Translations under genes and position numbers: made by a program | Source: an uncultured Candidatus Saccharibacteria bacterium | GTDB taxonomy: Bacteria > Patescibacteriota > Saccharimonadia > Saccharimonadales > Saccharimonadaceae | DNA length: 34,272 nucleotides | NCBI GenBank assembly: GCA_944391325.1 | Contig: CALXTC010000012.1 | Location: forward strand, 1 to 34,272 | Reading direction: 5' to 3' | Notes under the pieces: model-generated | The model's database searches: none | The model's input: only the letters and a program-made list of their open reading frames with translations | What the model was told of the DNA's origin: nothing | In this document: piece after piece, positions 17,408 to 25,408 of the stretch | Layout: the number at the start of each line of letters is the position of its first letter | Position numbering within the stretch: position 1 is the first letter of the stretch

Positions 17408-17995
17408 ATGAACGGCATGGATGAGTACTCCAAAGATATTGTCTTCGGAATATTGGCCACAATCATAGGGATTATTTGCGTAATAGCTCTGCTAAATGCA
17501 CATTCATTTGGCCCCCTTTTAGCCATAGCAGTACTTATATTTACACCGTTGTTCTCTCTTTATGTAATAATAGGGCCAATAGAGACAATCGTAGCAATAT
17601 ATCGAAAAATAATGCACAGCAGAAAACAGACAAACAAATCCCCATGGAGTGCCCATGAGGCAGATATCGATAACGATATGTCAACCAACAAGCCTAACTC
17701 TTTAGCTTTTTCCTCAAATCGCTCATCAGCTTCTAACACTATTAAGGACAAAACCGCCAGAAACCATACAGATAATTTATCGTACAGCAACAAAATAAAT
17801 TCAAAAACCAATTTAACTCCACCAAGCCCATTTCAAAAAGCCATGGATGATACACAAACAATAGCTATCAATCAACTCGCCACAAAAAGACCATCCAACG
17901 GGCACAAAACGTATTCCGCTCAGACGCATCAGCATCATCAAATCACACCCCCCCCATTCCTCAGACGTCCAGTTTTTGCAGAGGCGAGGCGTTAA
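17408..17995 (+). CDS. Membrane protein overlapping the DarT gene
   Basis: I do not recognise a family. The 195-aa product begins with two hydrophobic helices (about residues 12-31, IVFGILATIIGIICVIALL, and 36-60, LLAIAVLIFTPLFSLYVIIG). A basic segment (YRKIMHSRKQ) and about 125 polar residues rich in Ser, Asn, Thr, Lys and His follow, probably a cytoplasmic disordered tail. It is the first gene of the toxin-antitoxin unit. Its last 20 bases overlap the darT-like gene in another frame, and an eight-C run (17948-17955) lies near its end. Loss of one C would join it in frame to the toxin as a 374-residue membrane-anchored protein. Whether it anchors the toxin, is the N-terminal part of it or is an unrelated neighbour cannot be decided here. 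Confidence 0.65.
   Translation: MNGMDEYSKDIVFGILATIIGIICVIALLNAHSFGPLLAIAVLIFTPLFSLYVIIGPIETIVAIYRKIMHSRKQTNKSPWSAHEADIDNDMSTNKPNSLAFSSNRSSASNTIKDKTARNHTDNLSYSNKINSKTNLTPPSPFQKAMDDTQTIAINQLATKRPSNGHKTYSAQTHQHHQITPPPFLRRPVFAEARR
17948..17955 (+). repeat. C8 homopolymer at the membrane-protein/toxin junction
   Basis: Eight Cs within the last codons of the membrane-protein gene. Removing one C shifts translation into the toxin frame, which is open here without a start codon back to about 17865. The bridging residues would be HSSDVQFLQRRGVKYLYHF. Confidence 0.8.
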
Positions 17996-18533
17996 ATATC
18001 TATATCATTTCACATGCGTTGGAAACCTGTCGTCAATTCTAAGAAATGGCATCTTATCCGTTAATCAACTAAAGACTAAGGGGATTAGGTACTATTACAA
18101 TGACCCAGAAAGGTATGATGGCAATCTCAACGCCATTAGCGTATCAGTTAGTTTTCCAAACAATAAATTATTTTGCAAGTTTCGTGAGGTAGATTGGCGA
18201 AGCAACCATAGATGGGCAGTCTTAGAAATGCCAGTGACCATTCTAGATAGATTACAGTATAAGTGTTACGCACACAATGCAGCACGTTATGATACGCCGA
18301 GCTGCAGCATAGAAGACATGTTTGGCGCTAGTAACGATGAATATCCAGAGGATGTACAAGCCGAGATAATGATAGAGAGTGCAATCCCTGTCTCTGCCAT
18401 AGAGTGTATATATGTAGACTATCCATACGGCCCAAGCGCAGATGTTCGCAACATCGTCGACGACTCTGGGTTAAATATCCCCGTAGTTAAATCACACAAG
18501 TTTTTCACAGTAAGAAGAGATAAGGATAAATAA
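17976..18533 (+). CDS. DarT-family (DarT1-like) DNA ADP-ribosyltransferase toxin
   Basis: DarT toxins use NAD+ to attach ADP-ribose to bases in single-stranded DNA and so block replication; DarT1 members modify guanine. The 185-aa product has the family features: RGVKYLYHFTCVGNLSSIL with the NAD-binding His (H11), a DPERYDGNLNAISVSVSFPN block with Arg (R46), which corresponds to the conserved ADP-ribosylation loop region, and VQAEIMIESAIP with the catalytic Glu (E130). The only start in frame is TTG 17976, without a Shine-Dalgarno, inside the end of the upstream gene. Family members usually have several residues before RG.KYL, and the frame codes such residues (SDVQFLQ) upstream of the TTG, so translation may instead enter by coupling or slippage at the C8 run. 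The antitoxin gene begins one base after its stop. Confidence 0.85.
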   Translation: MQRRGVKYLYHFTCVGNLSSILRNGILSVNQLKTKGIRYYYNDPERYDGNLNAISVSVSFPNNKLFCKFREVDWRSNHRWAVLEMPVTILDRLQYKCYAHNAARYDTPSCSIEDMFGASNDEYPEDVQAEIMIESAIPVSAIECIYVDYPYGPSADVRNIVDDSGLNIPVVKSHKFFTVRRDKDK

Positions 18534-18534
18534 C

Positions 18535-19260
18535 ATGTCATCAAGCACAACAATCATTACTCAGCGTTTGGCTTTTATGACTAATGATAGCGCCTATTAC
18601 ATTGAAGAGCCCATCGCATTCACATGGCACATGGGCATGTCGTGGCAAGTCAGACAGCGTTCGTCACAATCTCTTAGAGAAGAGATATTAAATAAATACC
18701 CTAGCCGTAAAGCAATCGAAATATCGACAGCCTCAGATAATTATGAATTGGGCAAACAGCTTAGCGCATTAAACTTAACATTTGACGGCATCCCCGTAGA
18801 AAACATTTTTCAAGGCTCCAAAATTTACAGTGGCGAAAACGAGCCACACGTGGAGCTATTCAGCCAAAGTGCCAAAGACGCTAAACGATTCTCTAAAGAA
18901 ATGCAAGCTCTAAAGCACACTGTCACTGGATTTAAATACAATGGCAAAACTTTTGACACATTTCCCTATTCTTCTTTTTACGATTGGATATACATCAATG
19001 CTCTACATCAACACCCTGAGCTAGCACGTAATATCTTAGACTATGATACTTTTACAGATATTCATTTTAATCAGAAGGTTGCCTATAGTAATAAAGGGCC
19101 CTTCAATTGCCAAGCTCGCGCGCTAGCCATTTATGTTAGCCTAGTCAAGCGAAAGACGCTAGAAGAATATTTGCAAGATCCAGAGCGGCTTAGGCATGCT
19201 ATTTACAAAGAACTGTACAAGACCCACGAGCCTGAACACACGCAGCTCTCTTTAATGTAA
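18535..19260 (+). CDS. NADAR-type antitoxin paired with DarT
   Basis: A 241-aa protein that I match from memory to the DarT1-associated NADAR antitoxin family: FTWHMGMSWQVRQRSSQSLR, then KAIEISTASDNYELGKQLSAL, the NADAR block VENIFQGSKIYSG, and the C-terminal FYDWIYINALHQHPELA with FNCQARALAIYVSLVKR. NADAR proteins hydrolyse ADP-ribose from guanine bases, reversing DarT1. The ATG is one base after the toxin stop, preceded by AAGGAT, so the two are co-translated; this is the order expected of a toxin-antitoxin pair. Base composition (AT-richer, more Lys and Asn) differs somewhat from neighbouring housekeeping genes, in keeping with acquisition by transfer (inference). Confidence 0.8.
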   Translation: MSSSTTIITQRLAFMTNDSAYYIEEPIAFTWHMGMSWQVRQRSSQSLREEILNKYPSRKAIEISTASDNYELGKQLSALNLTFDGIPVENIFQGSKIYSGENEPHVELFSQSAKDAKRFSKEMQALKHTVTGFKYNGKTFDTFPYSSFYDWIYINALHQHPELARNILDYDTFTDIHFNQKVAYSNKGPFNCQARALAIYVSLVKRKTLEEYLQDPERLRHAIYKELYKTHEPEHTQLSLM

Positions 19261-19323
19261 GGCATTCAGGTACATACACTGGCAAAGCAGACAGGTGACG
19301 TCATGACGTTTTTGGGTGGTTAA

Positions 19324-19986
19324 TCACAAGCCAAATGGCGAAAGGATAGCCATAAAACCACTCAGAACACCACTGATAATCAACGACAATAGTTGACTAA
19401 TAATTGGGCTGGCCACCATCACAATAAAGAAGACGAAAACCAGCCCGACATGCTCCATTTTCTCCATCACCCGCTGCGCACCCTCTGGTGCCACGGCATA
19501 CAACACACGAGAGCCATCTAGCGGTGGAATTGGCAAAATATTAAAGGCAAAAAAGCCCAGATTAACCGTCACGCCATAGGTCAATATTAGCACCAGTAGT
19601 ACTGGGGTGCGCACCGGCAAAAGTGCCAATGCCACAAAACAAATAAAGGCAAGGATTAAGTTAGTCAAAGGGCCAGCAATCGCAACCAGAGCTGCACCCC
19701 ACTCGCCGCCCTTAACCTTGTTAGGGTTAAATGGCACTGGCTTTGCCCCACCGAAAATTGGCACATTCATGCCAAACCCGTTCGCCAGCACCAACAAGGC
19801 CGGTAGGACAATCGTCAGATATGGGTCAATGTGTTTTAACGGGTTTAACGTTAGTCGCCCATCCAGTTTGGCCGTATCATCGCCTAGCCAATAAGCCGTT
19901 AGCCCGTGCATAAGTTCATGCAGCACCATCGAAACAAATGTAACACCAATGACAATAAGCAAAATCACAATAGTCTGACTATTCAT
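19324..19986 (-). CDS. Site-2-protease-family (M50) membrane metalloprotease
   Basis: A 220-aa integral membrane protein. The zinc-binding HELMH motif lies in the first membrane segment (VTFVSMVLHELMHGLTAYWLG, about residues 23-27), and the third ligand region LPIPPLDGSRVL lies in the C-terminal half. Between them are FGGAKPVPFNP and AIAGPLTNLILAF, both typical of the minimal S2P/YwhC-like M50B group, which has no PDZ domain. The family cleaves transmembrane segments of regulatory proteins; the substrate here is unknown. An ATG at 19995 also exists, but it overlaps a TATAAT box (19994-19999), so ATG 19986, 7 bases downstream of that box, is chosen as a leaderless start. It converges with the NADAR gene. 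Confidence 0.88.
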   Translation of the reverse strand: MNSQTIVILLIVIGVTFVSMVLHELMHGLTAYWLGDDTAKLDGRLTLNPLKHIDPYLTIVLPALLVLANGFGMNVPIFGGAKPVPFNPNKVKGGEWGAALVAIAGPLTNLILAFICFVALALLPVRTPVLLVLILTYGVTVNLGFFAFNILPIPPLDGSRVLYAVAPEGAQRVMEKMEHVGLVFVFFIVMVASPIISQLLSLIISGVLSGFMAILSPFGL

Positions 19987-19993
19987 AAGGGCC

Positions 19994-19999
19994 ATTATA
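19994..19999 (-). promoter_or_regulatory. -10 box of the M50 protease gene
   Basis: TATAAT on the minus strand, 7 bases before ATG 19986; it overlaps the upstream ATG and so argues against that start. Confidence 0.6.
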
Positions 20000-20008
20000 C
20001 ACTAAATG

Positions 20009-20030
20009 ACCCCCTCGTTCCTGAGGGGAT
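20009..20030 (-). terminator. Probable terminator after rpmB
   Basis: CCCCTC/GAGGGG hairpin (20011-20016/20023-20028) between rpmB and the protease gene; the T-tract is weak. Confidence 0.5.
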
Positions 20031-20060
20031 TATCATTCTATTACCGCATCGATATTAAAT

Positions 20061-20267
20061 CTACTTAGCCTCTGGCTGTGTAGCAAAACCCTTCTTCTTT
20101 AGGGTCTTGATTGTGCTAGTAGCAACCAGTAGCTTAACCTTTTGACCATTCACATAAAAAGTCTTCTTCTGTAGATTTGGCTTAAAGGTGCGCTTGGTAT
20201 GACGCATTGAAAAACTGACGTTATTACCACTCATAACACCCTTACCGGTGATTTGATCTCTTGCCAT
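20061..20267 (-). CDS. rpmB: 50S ribosomal protein L28
   Basis: A 68-aa basic protein with L28 features: MARDQITGKGVMSGNNVSFS, MRHTKRTFKPNLQKK, and TSTIKTLKKKG near the end. The start ATG 20267 is preceded by AAGGAG. It is a component of the large ribosomal subunit and is monocistronic, with a hairpin terminator shortly downstream. Confidence 0.95.
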   Translation of the reverse strand: MARDQITGKGVMSGNNVSFSMRHTKRTFKPNLQKKTFYVNGQKVKLLVATSTIKTLKKKGFATQPEAK

Positions 20268-20365
20268 AGTTAATAACTCCTTATTTGATTACTTGTCCAC
20301 GATTATACATTTTTATCTTACAGTAGTCAACCGCTTTGTATTAGTTCACTCCTGCTCACAAGGCT

Positions 20366-21046
20366 CTAGTAGTCTAAGTGGATCGCCGGCTCGACACTAG
20401 CTGGATCGACAACTTCCCTCCATTCTTTCTCACTTATGGTGCTAATCGCCCTAACACTCTTGATAGCATCATTGTTTGTCGGTACTACAACCATATAGGC
20501 AGCCATATCGGCCGCTACGCCAAACGGTTCATCCCAAATATACAAATTGGCCGTATCACCGTCATAAGCCACCCCAGTCAAGGCTACATCAATACGGACA
20601 GCATAGGGGCTGGCATAAGCAACCACTAGATAGTTAGAGCCACGCTCTGAGTACGCTTGATTTAGATGCCATTTGTTGCAAAAGGCAGCGTATTCGTCGT
20701 AGTCCATAACGGCTTGAGTATTAAAATCCTCTAACACAGCCTCATCGTTGGGCTTTATGGCAAACTCTATCGCTAAATCAATGTGCTGTATATCATAATT
20801 ACCGTCATAATCACCATGCATAACATAGTAGGTTTCCCCATCGTACTCCTCAATGGAGAAATTGTTGTTCCCAAAATTGCCCCTGGCGACACACAAGTAT
20901 ATGGCAACCGCCACCAATATAGTAATAGCTATCACAATAGGTAGAATTACCTTACGCCAGGCGGGAGGTTTCAGTGAGCTAGTATCTTTGCCAGACCTTT
21001 TAAACGGATTTACCGCCCTTGCGTTGCGAGCTTTTTTATTAGCCAT
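20366..21046 (-). CDS. Single-pass membrane protein of unknown function
   Basis: Not recognised. The product is 226 aa: a basic cytoplasmic N-terminus (MANKKARNARAVNPFKRSGK), one transmembrane helix at about residues 32-53 (VILPIVIAITILVAVAIYL), then an acidic extracytoplasmic domain rich in Tyr, Asp and Ala (YVMHGDYDGNYDIQHIDLAI, MDYDEYAAFCNKW), ending EPAIHLDY. The frame extends upstream to about 21091, but ATG 21046 has a strong AAGGAG nearby and gives the typical basic start. It is not part of an obvious operon; rpmB follows 98 bases further on. Its likely location is the outer face of the cytoplasmic membrane. Confidence 0.7.
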   Translation of the reverse strand: MANKKARNARAVNPFKRSGKDTSSLKPPAWRKVILPIVIAITILVAVAIYLCVARGNFGNNNFSIEEYDGETYYVMHGDYDGNYDIQHIDLAIEFAIKPNDEAVLEDFNTQAVMDYDEYAAFCNKWHLNQAYSERGSNYLVVAYASPYAVRIDVALTGVAYDGDTANLYIWDEPFGVAADMAAYMVVVPTNNDAIKSVRAISTISEKEWREVVDPASVEPAIHLDY

Positions 21047-21180
21047 TTGATCGGCTCCTTTTGCTTGGCGCGCCACTACTATGTATGGCACTTACATTCC
21101 ATTATTTATTTTAGTAAACTACGGGGATATATTAGCAATGACGCCCACCTTCGTCAATACAGGTCTACATATAACCCTAG

Positions 21181-21819
21181 TTAGCGAGTGCGGCTAAGTT
21201 CGTAGGTAGTCGTTGTTGCTGGGAATGCGGCACCTGGTTTCATCTTGTAGATAGTTTGTCGCTCGATATTGTCGCCACCCATTTCCTTCTCAAAGGCAAC
21301 TAGATCGTCCTGTGGTACCTCGTATTTAGTCTGGCCATCATTATAGTGAGTTGGGATCACCACACTCGGCGACAACTGCTTAATGATTGCCCCAGCATCG
21401 TCGGCATCTAGCGTGTAGCCGTTACCACCAACCGGAATAATTACAATGTCAATTTTACCTAGTGTTTCTAGATCGTCGTCGTCCAAGGGCGCGACCGTGT
21501 GGCCAATCACTGCGATTGATACGCCCATAGTTTCAATTCGATACATTACAGCATCCTTGGCCTTTTCATCAGCCGCCAGATGTGCCGGAACGGCAATGCC
21601 ACGAACACTAACGTCTTTGTGCTCGTATTCACCTGGCATATCGATAATAAAACTCTTGGCAGCGTCCTCGGCGGGGGCAAAATTCGGCTGAGTTGCCAAC
21701 ACCACCGCCTCTGGATTCTGTAAATCTTTAACACTAGCATTCTTGGTCGGGTCAACAATGATTAGAGCATTTTTGTCTCTGATTACTACACAGTTAGCAC
21801 CCTTGTATTCTATTTGCAT
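21181..21819 (-). CDS. MBL-fold (UlaG/Lactamase_B_3-like) protein lacking the metal-binding motif
   Basis: A 212-aa protein with the fold pattern of small MBL hydrolases of the Lactamase_B_3 type: MQIEYKGANCVVIRDKNALIIVDP at the N-terminus, the IDMPGEYEHKDVSVRGI block, IVIIPVGGNGYTLDADDA and VVIPTHYNDG. Where active members have HxHxDH, this one reads ATQPNFAPAED, so most zinc ligands are missing while the late THY histidine remains. It is probably a non-catalytic or altered-activity member. The start overlaps the stop of the winged-helix gene (TAATG) with GAGGAGG upstream, so the two are translationally coupled. Confidence 0.8.
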   Translation of the reverse strand: MQIEYKGANCVVIRDKNALIIVDPTKNASVKDLQNPEAVVLATQPNFAPAEDAAKSFIIDMPGEYEHKDVSVRGIAVPAHLAADEKAKDAVMYRIETMGVSIAVIGHTVAPLDDDDLETLGKIDIVIIPVGGNGYTLDADDAGAIIKQLSPSVVIPTHYNDGQTKYEVPQDDLVAFEKEMGGDNIERQTIYKMKPGAAFPATTTTYELSRTR

Positions 21820-22457
21820 TAACTATCCTCCTCTTTGGTTGTATCTGTCGCGTCATCAATGCCGGGATAGTCCACCAATACACCCGCACCGTCGAGCACA
21901 ATTGTATGCTTTGATTCTAGCACATCTAAAACAAACCTGTCACGGATACTTAGGCGGTAGTACAAGTCATCAAGCGTCAGAATAGTATAGTTGAGCGATG
22001 CTCCAGTATCCCGTTCAAGCGCCCTGATTAGGCTCTTTACCCTGGCTTGATCCATCCGTGACCCCGCAATTAGTAAGTCAATCGGACTAGTTGAGCCATA
22101 GACCATTGCCCCAGCAAAAACCACCACTTGGACGCCCTGGACAGCCCGAAAACGAGTCGCCCAATCGTCAATTGATACCTTAGCACCACTAACAACCTCT
22201 TGCTCATCAGCAAACATCTCGTGCAGAGCGTGATAATACCGAAAGTTAGTATCTGCCTGATAATATAAGCGATTATCGATCGATTTGTCCGTGATAATAC
22301 CAATTCGCACTAAATTAGCCAGTTCACGACGAACGCTATTGATTTGTTCGTCAATATTGCGAGTAATTTCCCGCACATAGAATGATCGACCTGGGTTGTT
22401 CATAAACAGACCCAGTAGCTTCACCCGTGTTTTTGAACCAAATAGTGCGTCAATCAT
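21819..22457 (-). CDS. Winged-helix protein with C-terminal nucleotidyltransferase-like region
   Basis: A 212-aa protein. Residues 1-70 are a winged helix (MIDALFGSKTRVKLLGLFM, FYVREITRNIDEQINSVRRE, then the wing IITDKSIDNRLYYQ), as in ArsR/MarR-like regulators of CPR bacteria. The region from about 105 (VQVVVFAGAMVYGSTSPIDLLIAG) resembles a minimal nucleotidyltransferase fold in which the usual GS...D.D catalytic pattern is partly altered (YGSTSPIDLL), so activity is uncertain. The C-terminus is acidic. It probably regulates transcription or senses a ligand; the target is unknown. A leaderless start is suggested by TATCAT 6 bases before the ATG. It is coupled to the MBL-fold gene. Confidence 0.72.
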   Translation of the reverse strand: MIDALFGSKTRVKLLGLFMNNPGRSFYVREITRNIDEQINSVRRELANLVRIGIITDKSIDNRLYYQADTNFRYYHALHEMFADEQEVVSGAKVSIDDWATRFRAVQGVQVVVFAGAMVYGSTSPIDLLIAGSRMDQARVKSLIRALERDTGASLNYTILTLDDLYYRLSIRDRFVLDVLESKHTIVLDGAGVLVDYPGIDDATDTTKEEDS

Positions 22458-22463
22458 ACTTAT

Positions 22464-22469
22464 ATGATA
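22464..22469 (-). promoter_or_regulatory. -10 box of the winged-helix/MBL operon
   Basis: TATCAT on the minus strand, 6 bases before ATG 22457. Confidence 0.5.
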
Positions 22470-22512
22470 CCACAGTTTATGGTTGTGGTTAAGAAATTTA
22501 TCGACAATTTGA

Positions 22513-23439
22513 CTACTGTTTACGAAACTTTTTGTATTCGCTAGTCAATGTTGAGACTATCACCTCAACTGACTCGTCCGCCATGGCATCTAATTGCTTG
22601 TTCAAGCTAGCCAGGTCGCGCCACATAATATCCCCCGCCCGACGCTGATTACGCCACCAAGTCAACTGTTTTTTAACTAGTTGCATATCCCGTCGAACCA
22701 TTAATGGCACTAGTTCACCCGCCCCTATTTCACCCGCTAAGTACTGTTGAACAACCCCGTAGGCGTTGCGACGCAGTGGCTCGGTAGTGCCGTATTTGCT
22801 TAGCAGCTCCGCCGTTTCATCAATTAGGCCATCATCCAACATAGTCTGCGAGCGCTGGGTTGACCGTTGTCGCAACGTTTCTTTATCTGTGGCAATGCCG
22901 ATTACTATGGTATTTGGAATTAGTTGACTACATTTTTTATTCACTCCACCTTGCTCAATCGCTCGGATTAAGCGACGCCTGTTTTGGGTATCACTAGGCA
23001 ATTCAATCTGTTGGCTAATTGCATAATTTTTTAGTTCAATAAGCGATAGGTTCTCTAGCTGCTGTCGCCTAACCATATCGAACTCAGGCTCGTGGCTTAG
23101 TTGGTAGTCGTAAATAACGCTATCGATATACAGGCCACTACCACCAACCAGCATTGGCACATGCCCACGCTCACGAATTTCCCCTATCTTAGTTTGAGCA
23201 TATCGCTGAAAATCATATAGCGTAAAGCGTTGATTTGGCTCAACCAGATCTATGGCCCAATGCGGAACCATTTCTCGCTCGTGTTTAGTTGGCTTAGCCG
23301 TCCCGACGTCCATACCTTGATACACCGTTCGACTATCGGCACAGATAATTTCACCACCTATCAACTGGGCTAATCTAATAGCATAGCCCGTTTTACCACT
23401 GGCTGTAGGGCCCAGAATAACAATTAGGGGTAATTGCAT
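22513..23439 (-). CDS. miaA: tRNA dimethylallyltransferase
   Basis: MiaA transfers the dimethylallyl group to N6 of A37 in tRNAs reading U-starting codons. At 308 aa it has the usual length. The P-loop GPTASGKT lies at residues 9-16, followed by the family blocks GGEIICADSRTVYQGMDVGTAKPT, VPHWAIDLVEP, VGGSGLYIDSVIYDY, and RRNAYGVVQQYLAG, KKQLTWWRNQ near the C-terminus. ATG 23439 lies 6 bases after TATACT, consistent with a leaderless mRNA. A hairpin between it and thrS indicates separate transcription. The substrate pathway (dimethylallyl diphosphate supply) cannot be seen in this window. Confidence 0.95.
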   Translation of the reverse strand: MQLPLIVILGPTASGKTGYAIRLAQLIGGEIICADSRTVYQGMDVGTAKPTKHEREMVPHWAIDLVEPNQRFTLYDFQRYAQTKIGEIRERGHVPMLVGGSGLYIDSVIYDYQLSHEPEFDMVRRQQLENLSLIELKNYAISQQIELPSDTQNRRRLIRAIEQGGVNKKCSQLIPNTIVIGIATDKETLRQRSTQRSQTMLDDGLIDETAELLSKYGTTEPLRRNAYGVVQQYLAGEIGAGELVPLMVRRDMQLVKKQLTWWRNQRRAGDIMWRDLASLNKQLDAMADESVEVIVSTLTSEYKKFRKQ

Positions 23440-23445
23440 GAGTAT

Positions 23446-23451
23446 AGTATA
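23446..23451 (-). promoter_or_regulatory. -10 box of miaA
   Basis: TATACT on the minus strand, 6 bases before ATG 23439; an overlapping second TATACT lies at 23441-23446. Confidence 0.55.
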
Positions 23452-23454
23452 GCA

Positions 23455-23478
23455 AAATAGAGCCCGTAGGCTCTATTT
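23455..23478 (-). terminator. Terminator after thrS
   Basis: AAATAGAGCC pairs with GGCTCTATTT around a 4-base loop; directly followed by the miaA -10 box. Confidence 0.75.
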
Positions 23479-23504
23479 CACCAGTAAGACAACATAGACG
23501 ATTA

Positions 23505-25337
23505 TTACAATGTCGAGTACTTGCAGCGACTATCGTGTTCGGCTTGGATAGCTGCCATCAGCTCGGCAACGGTAAACTGCTTAGACTCGTCGGTTCCCTC
23601 GCCCACTAAGTCCTTGCGAATGCGAACGCCGATTTTGCCAGACTCAGCCTCTTTGTCACCAACGACAATGACATACGGCACCTTGCATAGCTCGGCCGCC
23701 CGAACCTTTTTGCCAATCGAATTATTGCTGTCATCAACCGTATAGCGAACACTGTGTTCCTTAGCTGACGCAGTTAAATCGTCAATCATTTGATTAATGG
23801 CATCATTATCCTTAACCTTGACGATGCGTAGCTGCTCTGGCGCTACCCAAACTGGGAACTTACCAGCAGTATGCTCAATATAAACTGACAAAAAGCGCTC
23901 AATAGAACCCAGTAGTGCGCAGTGAATCATCACTGGCCGCTGAGCAACGCCGTCTTGGTCAATATATTCCAGCTCAAAGCGCTCGGGTTGAACAAAGTCT
24001 AGCTGAGCCGTTGCCAACTGGTGTTCACGACCCAATGCGTCAGTCGCCATGAAGTCAATCTTAGGACCATAAAAGGCCGCCTCACCCTCCTGTTCGTAGT
24101 AATCGATGTCACCCAAACGCAAGACAGCGTCTTTGAGTTGCTTTTGCGCTGATTCCCACAGGGCTATGTCACCTAGGTAAGCATCAGAATCATCTCGATA
24201 GCTTAGGCGAACCCGTAGCTTCATATCAAAAATGTCATAGATGGTCTTCACCGCCGATAGCAGATTGGTAATCTCCGTCTCAATTTGATCGGGGCGACAA
24301 AAGTCATGAGAGTCATCCTGGGTAATGGAACGCACCCTAGACAGACCACCCAACTCGCCCGATTTTTCATCTCGATAGACGGTTGTAGTTTCCAAATACC
24401 GTTGAGGCATATCACGATAACTACGCACCTTGGAGGCAAAGATACGACCATGATGAGGACAGTTCATCGGCTTTAGCACAAATTGGTCGCTAGTTTCCTG
24501 TGACTGGACTAGGAACAACTCGCCACCGAACTTAGCCCAGTGACCAGACTTCTCGTATAGATCCTTTTTAGTCATGTGGGGAATCCAGACCTTCTGGAAG
24601 CCGATTTCCTCACGCAGACTGTTAGATAATTCAGCGATTTCCTCACGCAGGACGGTACCACGTGGCGTAAACATCGGCAAACCAGCCCCAACCATATCGC
24701 TGGTGACATAAAGATCTAATTCACGACCCAGCTTACGATGATCGCGCGCCTTGGCCTCCTCTTGTCGCCTCAAGTAGTCATCTAGCTCAGCCTTGGTGGC
24801 AAAGGCTACACCATAAACTCGCTGCATCATTGGCTTAGTTTCGTCACCACGGAAATAGGCACCCGACACCTTAGTTAATTTAAAGGCATCAGCGGGGATA
24901 TCGACAGTGTTTTTGACGTGGCCACCTAGACATAGGTCAGTAAAATCGCCATTAGTATAAAATGACATAGTTGCGTCGGATGATTGTGTAGTGCCCTTAG
25001 CCCCAGCCTTAGTTGTGCCATTATTGTAAAAATCTTCGATCAGCTCTAGTTTATAGGGCTGATCGTTATCCCTAGCCCACTGTTCGGCCTCGGCAATAGT
25101 CATGGTGCTTTTGACAAAATCCTGTTTTTCAGCAATGATCCGACGCATTTCAGCCTCAATCTTGGCCAAATCGTCGTCACCCAAATGGACGCTACCAAGA
25201 TCCATATCGTAATAAAAGCCATCTTCGATAGCTGGTCCCACCCCTAATTTAACGTCATCACCATATAGGCGACGAGTGGCTGCCGCCAAAATATGGGCCA
25301 GGCTATGCCGGACCGCTGACATGTCCTCACTATTCAT
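23505..25337 (-). CDS. thrS: Threonyl-tRNA synthetase, form without TGS domain
   Basis: ThrS charges tRNA-Thr. The 610-aa protein starts directly with the editing region (HSLAHILAAATRRLYGDDVKLG at about residues 12-33, with the HxxxH zinc-like pair, and TDLCLGGHV) and lacks the N-terminal TGS domain of the 640-aa E. coli enzyme. The class II catalytic core follows: motif 2 region RDEKSGELGGLSRVRSITQDD, FVLKPMNCPHH with the zinc-binding Cys, and motif 3 near VMIHCALLGSIERFLSVYIE, then the C-terminal anticodon-binding domain (APEQLRIVKV...KVPYVIVVGDKE). ATG 25337 lies 6 bases after TATAAT, implying a leaderless mRNA. The gene is transcribed divergently from tRNA-Val. Confidence 0.95.
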   Translation of the reverse strand: MNSEDMSAVRHSLAHILAAATRRLYGDDVKLGVGPAIEDGFYYDMDLGSVHLGDDDLAKIEAEMRRIIAEKQDFVKSTMTIAEAEQWARDNDQPYKLELIEDFYNNGTTKAGAKGTTQSSDATMSFYTNGDFTDLCLGGHVKNTVDIPADAFKLTKVSGAYFRGDETKPMMQRVYGVAFATKAELDDYLRRQEEAKARDHRKLGRELDLYVTSDMVGAGLPMFTPRGTVLREEIAELSNSLREEIGFQKVWIPHMTKKDLYEKSGHWAKFGGELFLVQSQETSDQFVLKPMNCPHHGRIFASKVRSYRDMPQRYLETTTVYRDEKSGELGGLSRVRSITQDDSHDFCRPDQIETEITNLLSAVKTIYDIFDMKLRVRLSYRDDSDAYLGDIALWESAQKQLKDAVLRLGDIDYYEQEGEAAFYGPKIDFMATDALGREHQLATAQLDFVQPERFELEYIDQDGVAQRPVMIHCALLGSIERFLSVYIEHTAGKFPVWVAPEQLRIVKVKDNDAINQMIDDLTASAKEHSVRYTVDDSNNSIGKKVRAAELCKVPYVIVVGDKEAESGKIGVRIRKDLVGEGTDESKQFTVAELMAAIQAEHDSRCKYSTL

Positions 25338-25343
25338 ACAGAT

Positions 25344-25349
25344 ATTATA
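25344..25349 (-). promoter_or_regulatory. -10 box of thrS
   Basis: TATAAT preceded by TGG on the minus strand, 6 bases before ATG 25337. Confidence 0.6.
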
Positions 25350-25365
25350 CCACTACGCCAAATAC

Positions 25366-25394
25366 TTGAATTATCAGCCTCTCTACTGTAAAAT
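25366..25394 (+). promoter_or_regulatory. Promoter of tRNA-Val
   Basis: TTGAAT, 17-base spacer, TAAAAT, 14 bases before the tRNA. Confidence 0.7.
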
Positions 25395-25408
25395 AACTAC
25401 CAGCCTAA

